A DNA stretch of 64,000 nucleotides from Myxococcales bacterium (lineage in GTDB: Bacteria; Myxococcota_A; UBA9160; UBA4427), in assembly GCA_012960035.1 (NCBI GenBank), contig DUBZ01000092.1:21828-85827 (forward strand). The letters are read 5' to 3'. The first letter of the stretch is position 1. Every line of letters starts with the position of its first letter. This document shows positions 60,154 to 64,000 of the stretch, piece by piece. The position numbers and the translations under genes are program-made. The notes beneath the pieces were generated by a model. The model did not search any database. It was not told the DNA's origin and saw nothing but the letters and a program-made list of their open reading frames with translations.

Positions 60154-61326
60154 ATGACGCCCGAAACCACGAGCGCACCCACCGGGCGCCTCGACGTGCT
60201 CGACGCCCTGCGCGGTTTCATCATGATCTTTATGGCGCTCGACCACGCGAGCATGTTCATCGCGCTGCAGCACTATTCGGAGAGTTGGGGAATCCCACTT
60301 CCGGTCTACCCCAGCGCTCTTTCTTTTTTCACCCGGGTCATCAGCCACCTATGCGCGCCCGGGTTCTTCTTCTTGATGGGCCTTGGCATGCACTTTTTCT
60401 GGACCTCGCGCACGGTGCGGGGCTGGAGCCAAGCGCGCATCACCAAGCATTACTTGAAGCGCGGCGCGGTCCTCATCGCGATGGACATCTTCATCATGAC
60501 ACCGGCCTGGGTCATCGGGACGCTCGAACAAATTACATCCGAAAATTCTCCGGTTGGGCAAACGCCAGGCGCAGGTGGAAGTCCGTTGATCTTGATCGGC
60601 GTACTCGCATGTCTCGGCGGCACGATGATGATCACGTCATTCTTGCTGCGACTTGGCGCGGGGCTGACTCTTGGCTTGGGCGTCGCGCTGATGTTGCTGT
60701 GTCAGGTCGTTGTCCCCGACGCATCACTCGTGTTCGAACCCATGAACGCTGCCGAGCGTCTGTTCTTTGTCCCGGGGCACGACGGCATTCTCATGGTGAT
60801 CTACCCCATCTTGCCGTGGGTTCCGGTCTGCTTGTTCGGCATGGCGTACGGCCACGCGGTGAAGGCGAACCCGGAGCGCGCTCTCAAAGCGCCATTGATT
60901 GCGGGTGTTATTGGCGCAGTGCTCTTCGTCGCGATTCGCAGCGCGGAAGGCTTCGGGACCCATCACCCGATGCCGGGTGACAATGGGATGGCGCTCTTCA
61001 CCGTGACCAAGTACCCGCCCAGCATCGCGTTCATTTTGTTGAGCCTAAGCGCAAATGCGCTTGTGCTCGCCGCCATCGTTCGCGCCCAATCGCGGCTCCA
61101 AGGCGCGGGGAAGGCATTACTCGTCTTTGGACGCGCGCCGCTGTTCTTCTATGTCGCGCACCTCTATCTCTATTCGCTTGCGGGCTTCGCATACCCGGAC
61201 GCAACGAGTCTCTACGCGATGTACCCCGTTTGGATCGTAGGGCTCGTGCTCCTTTACCCCGCGTGTGTTTGGTACACCGGGTTCAAGGGCCGCAAGTCTG
61301 AAGACTCGCTTTGGCGGTTGTTCTAG
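60154..61326 (+). CDS. DUF1624/HGSNAT-like membrane acyltransferase
   Basis: This 390-residue polytopic membrane protein has about ten helices. The family opening RLDVLDALRGFIMIFMALDH carries the conserved Asp-x-x-Arg and Asp-His; RVISHLCAPGFFFLMGLGMH and a loop with PGHDGILMVIYPILPWVPVC follow. Heparan-alpha-glucosaminide acetyltransferase, to which this family is related, acetylates sugars across the membrane, so acylation of a glycan or lipid head group is plausible. I chose ATG 60154, with TGAGG 8 bases upstream; TTG 60118 would add 12 residues. It stands alone, divergent from DUF3604 and convergent with the glycosyltransferase-TPR gene. Confidence 0.85.
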   Translation: MTPETTSAPTGRLDVLDALRGFIMIFMALDHASMFIALQHYSESWGIPLPVYPSALSFFTRVISHLCAPGFFFLMGLGMHFFWTSRTVRGWSQARITKHYLKRGAVLIAMDIFIMTPAWVIGTLEQITSENSPVGQTPGAGGSPLILIGVLACLGGTMMITSFLLRLGAGLTLGLGVALMLLCQVVVPDASLVFEPMNAAERLFFVPGHDGILMVIYPILPWVPVCLFGMAYGHAVKANPERALKAPLIAGVIGAVLFVAIRSAEGFGTHHPMPGDNGMALFTVTKYPPSIAFILLSLSANALVLAAIVRAQSRLQGAGKALLVFGRAPLFFYVAHLYLYSLAGFAYPDATSLYAMYPVWIVGLVLLYPACVWYTGFKGRKSEDSLWRLF

Positions 61327-61524
61327 GACACGCGGGGTCAGTCCAAACTTCGCTCGGTAGCGCTGGAGTAACGCGCGGTTGAACTCGACCTGGTTGTCGT
61401 TTGGACCGAGAAGCTTTGCCGCGAAGCGGAGAACGATCTTGGCCATCGACTCTTCATGGTCCAAGAATCCGTTGGCGCGCAGGCTCAAGAAGCACGCCCG
61501 AATCCATCCGCGACTGAATCGCGA

Positions 61525-63816
61525 TCACTCGGCCGCTGCTGGGACCTGCGACAGGGTTATGCGAATTTTGTAAATCATGTCGCGTATCGCGTCGTTTTGG
61601 GAATCGGTCGCGAGCAACAATTCCAACGCATCCCGGAAGCGACCGTGAAAATACAGAATCCTTGCGGCATCGAACTGAACATCGAGATCGCCCTGCCGGC
61701 TCGCGGCCCAGCGCCGATAGAGCTCGCTCACGCCTTCACTCCAGATCACCGGCGTCGAACTGATTTTCAAGACGTTGCGATAAACCTCTACCCCCTCGTC
61801 GAGCCTCCCCGCCTTCCCGTAGGCCACCGCCAACGCCACGCCAGCGCGACGCAGTCGGGGCAAATACCGCAACAGCGCCTTTAATTCGACGATCGCCTGG
61901 TCGGCTCGATCGTGTAGCAAGTAGGACTCTCCCAGGAACAGTTGAGCATCCGCGACGCTGTAATAGCGCTGGAGCAACTCACGATGCTCGGGCTTACCTC
62001 CGAGCACCACCAACTCCGCCAGCACGAAGGGGTCGCCGGGAGTTCGGGCAAGAGCGCGATGCAAGATCTCGACCGCTTCCTCGCTACGTCCCTGCAAGCC
62101 CGCAATTCGACCTAGGTAGAAGAGTGGATCTGAAGCCTGCCGATGACCGCGGTAAGCGAACCGGCCAGTTTCGGCTAGATCCTCGAGGCGCAGCTGCGCG
62201 TCCTCAAGAGCCCCCGCCTCGACTTCGAGTGTCGCCAAGTCAAATTCGTCGAAGAAATCTCGCTTCTGCTTCTTTCGCAGCACGCGAACTGCCGCCATCC
62301 GCAAACTTTCATCGTCCTGCCCGACATTTCCAGGAGTATTTTCGTTCGCGGCCCAGCTTGCTGCTGCCAACATCTCGGCAACCAACTCGGACTGCGACGC
62401 CAGCTCCGTTGACGACATACGCGCTTCAATTTCTTGTGCGATCTCGCCCGCCCTCGAAGCTCCGGCGGCCATATGAACCTTATCCCGCACCATGTCACTG
62501 CTGTTCAGCAACACAACGAAGAGCGGAACGATTAGAACCAACCACGGGATCGCCTTGCCTCGAAGTTGAATCAGCGATCGCGCAGCGGCCGCGGCAAAGA
62601 AGATCAAGGGCGGCACGGTCACGATCTGTTGCCGCGCCGAAACGTAGAAAATCAGCATCACCCCGACTTGCGCGAGGACGTAGGCATAGAGAAACAGATT
62701 CGCTCGCCAGCGCCGAAGCTCCCACACCATACCCAGCAGCGCCAAGGTGGAAAGCGCCGCGAAGAATCCGTCGAGATTCGGAAGCGTCGAGGCATAGCTC
62801 TCGGCATTCCCGATGTCGTGCCAGCGATAGTCTCGAAAGATCCTCGACGCTTTGTCCGCAATTCCTTTGACGTAACGAACGGGTTCTGCGCGAATGAACG
62901 CCAATGCCTTGCCTGCCCAGATCGCGTTGACGTCCCCGATGCTGGGGTTTTGCTCGAGTTCTATTCTGGCGATACTGCGATAGCGAACGTGCGCTTCGTC
63001 GGGGACAGGAACATTGCGATTGATCTCGACCATGCTTGCAACGATGGGCGGATATTCGGCACTGATTCCTCGAGAAAGAGGATGATTCCCCTCGAAGAAC
63101 ACGGTGCCCGGGTTCATTACGGGGCTCGACCAATCTCCGGCAACCCTCTCTGCCCGCAGCCCGAGCAAAACGCCACACAACATCACCGGCAGGAGAAAAG
63201 CAGCCGTTCTCGTCAGGAGTTTTCGTCCCCGAGTGCCGCGCAAGGCATAGGAAATGGGCCCGAGCAGAATCAATAGCGGCAGGAAGGTAGGTCGGGTCGC
63301 GATGGCGCAAGCCGCAAAGACTCCGGCCAACAGTGCGCTCCGGACTGACTGCCGATCGGCTGCAGCGATACAACCGAGTAGAAAGAAAACGAGCACAATT
63401 TCTGGCTCAAAAATTTTCACGTACACCAACACGTGGGGTTCGAAAGCGAAAACCAACACCCCAGCCAGTGCCCAGGCGCGCGACAGCCGTGTAGTCAAAA
63501 TGAGATAGAGCAGGCCCGCGCTGGCCGATACTGCGACCCGCTGCGCCCAACCGACTGCTTCCACAGCCAGAACTGGGCCGGGGAACCATCGCTCGGCGAG
63601 CACACAGAGTTGAAAATAGAGCGGGCTCAGATCTGTCAGGCGAACGATGGGCAAGTTGCCGTCGAGATATTGCCGCGCGGCCAGGTTGTACTTGACGAAG
63701 TATCCGTCGAATTCGACCAGCGCTTCGATCCCACAGAACAGCAGGAATACCCCGAAACTCGAGGCGAATGCAATCCACGGATCCGTGGCCCACCATCGCG
63801 TGTCAGTGTCGGACAT
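61525..63816 (-). CDS. GT39-like membrane glycosyltransferase fused to TPR repeats
   Basis: The 763 residues fall into two parts. The first 430 form about ten membrane helices with the GT-C-like loop EFDGYFVKYNLAARQYLDGN and LSPLYFQLCVLAERWF after helix 1. Residues 450-763 are helical repeats: FAYRGHRQASDPLFYLGRIA, GRSEEAVEILHRALARTPGD and AQLFLGESYLLHDRADQAIV are TPR-like. Membrane transferases with TPR tails may bind a carrier or a protein acceptor. The start is ATG 63816. The gene stands alone next to the inverted repeat at the window edge. The repeats are clear; transferase activity is inferred from topology. Confidence 0.75.
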   Translation of the reverse strand: MSDTDTRWWATDPWIAFASSFGVFLLFCGIEALVEFDGYFVKYNLAARQYLDGNLPIVRLTDLSPLYFQLCVLAERWFPGPVLAVEAVGWAQRVAVSASAGLLYLILTTRLSRAWALAGVLVFAFEPHVLVYVKIFEPEIVLVFFLLGCIAAADRQSVRSALLAGVFAACAIATRPTFLPLLILLGPISYALRGTRGRKLLTRTAAFLLPVMLCGVLLGLRAERVAGDWSSPVMNPGTVFFEGNHPLSRGISAEYPPIVASMVEINRNVPVPDEAHVRYRSIARIELEQNPSIGDVNAIWAGKALAFIRAEPVRYVKGIADKASRIFRDYRWHDIGNAESYASTLPNLDGFFAALSTLALLGMVWELRRWRANLFLYAYVLAQVGVMLIFYVSARQQIVTVPPLIFFAAAAARSLIQLRGKAIPWLVLIVPLFVVLLNSSDMVRDKVHMAAGASRAGEIAQEIEARMSSTELASQSELVAEMLAAASWAANENTPGNVGQDDESLRMAAVRVLRKKQKRDFFDEFDLATLEVEAGALEDAQLRLEDLAETGRFAYRGHRQASDPLFYLGRIAGLQGRSEEAVEILHRALARTPGDPFVLAELVVLGGKPEHRELLQRYYSVADAQLFLGESYLLHDRADQAIVELKALLRYLPRLRRAGVALAVAYGKAGRLDEGVEVYRNVLKISSTPVIWSEGVSELYRRWAASRQGDLDVQFDAARILYFHGRFRDALELLLATDSQNDAIRDMIYKIRITLSQVPAAAE

Positions 63817-63919
63817 CCCAATTCGAGACTAGGACAATCGCCTCCGCATTTCAGCTAGCGGACGTCTCGGCTTTCGTTGTGGTCCTCGCGCTCTTCGTCG
63901 CGCATTCCGCTGGACACGT

Positions 63920-63985
63920 GCAGAAAACGCCAAACGCCCGCCAGCCACCGATGAGGTGAGCGGGAGGGCGTTTGGCGTTTTCTGC
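63920..63985. terminator. Large inverted repeat, probable bidirectional terminator
   Basis: Arms 63920-63939 and 63966-63985 are perfectly complementary over 20 base pairs, extendable by three more with one mismatch; the loop is 26 bases. The stem has an A-run on its left arm and a T-run on its right arm, as bidirectional terminators do. It lies 104 bases upstream of the glycosyltransferase-TPR gene, so it would end a gene coming from the right. Confidence 0.55.
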
Positions 63986-64000
63986 TCGAACTGCAGATCA

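Noticed and set aside
61117..61488. Minus-strand ORF downstream of the glycosyltransferase-TPR gene (contains AKIVLRFAAKLLGPNDNQVE)
   Set aside because: It extends deep into the DUF1624 gene on the other strand and has no ribosome site; the protein-like start could be a remnant but I cannot name a family.

Overview
The window is GC-rich, densely coded chromosomal DNA with about 50 protein genes on both strands. I see no tRNA, rRNA, CRISPR array, transposase, integrase or phage gene. Predicted lipoproteins, a Wzx-type flippase, a SurA/PpiC-like anchored isomerase and glycan assembly genes indicate a Gram-negative bacterium. The mix of luciferase-like (LLM) monooxygenases, P450s, TauD enzymes, CoA-transferase and DUF35/thiolase proteins is typical of environmental, deltaproteobacteria-like lineages (Myxococcota, Binatota and relatives). 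That placement is inference only.

Layout. (1) 1-4417, minus strand: a glycan operon with an AP-superfamily phosphohydrolase, a GT2, a GT4 and a UDP-glucuronate decarboxylase that runs off the left edge. (2) 4639-6181: a promoter, a long leader with a strong hairpin, an isolated rplC (ribosomal protein L3) and then rlmE, whose N-terminus is intact but has no ATG, GTG or TTG start. (3) 6235-13145: TetR, DUF35 and a thiolase-like aldolase, a TrmH-family methyltransferase, a PpiC isomerase, an acyl-CoA synthetase and a NUDIX CoA pyrophosphatase. (4) 13195-16442: a secreted Arg-rich protein, a membrane protein and a doubtful small ORF. (5) 16659-31688: mainly catabolic and redox genes (CoA-transferase, four SDRs, MFS, cupin, Gfo/Idh/MocA, two LLM enzymes, P450, epoxide hydrolase), plus pckA and a decayed NTF2-like gene. 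An AT-rich array of 17-bp repeats precedes the epoxide hydrolase. (6) 31825-42284: a second surface-glycan region with a GT39-like membrane protein, a membrane-TPR protein, a second AP-superfamily hydrolase, a GT4, a sugar epimerase, a flippase and an asparagine-synthase-type amidotransferase. (7) 42582-57668: an amidohydrolase, hisD, a carrier protein, an alkyl sulfatase, a P450, a five-gene minus-strand redox/hydrolase run and a second TauD next to a type I sulfatase. (8) 57687-63816: DUF3604, DUF1624 and a glycosyltransferase-TPR fusion, with a large inverted repeat at the right edge.

How it fits together. The two glycan regions supply nucleotide sugars, transferases, export and modification for a surface polysaccharide. 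The catabolic genes look like a toolkit for activating hydrophobic substrates as CoA esters, oxidising them, opening epoxides, cutting side chains by retro-aldol cleavage and removing sulfate. Several palindromes next to these genes look like operators. The observations I consider most worth checking are the start-less rlmE behind a stand-alone rplC, the repeat array around the P450/epoxide hydrolase pair, and the FadR-like palindrome before the second P450.
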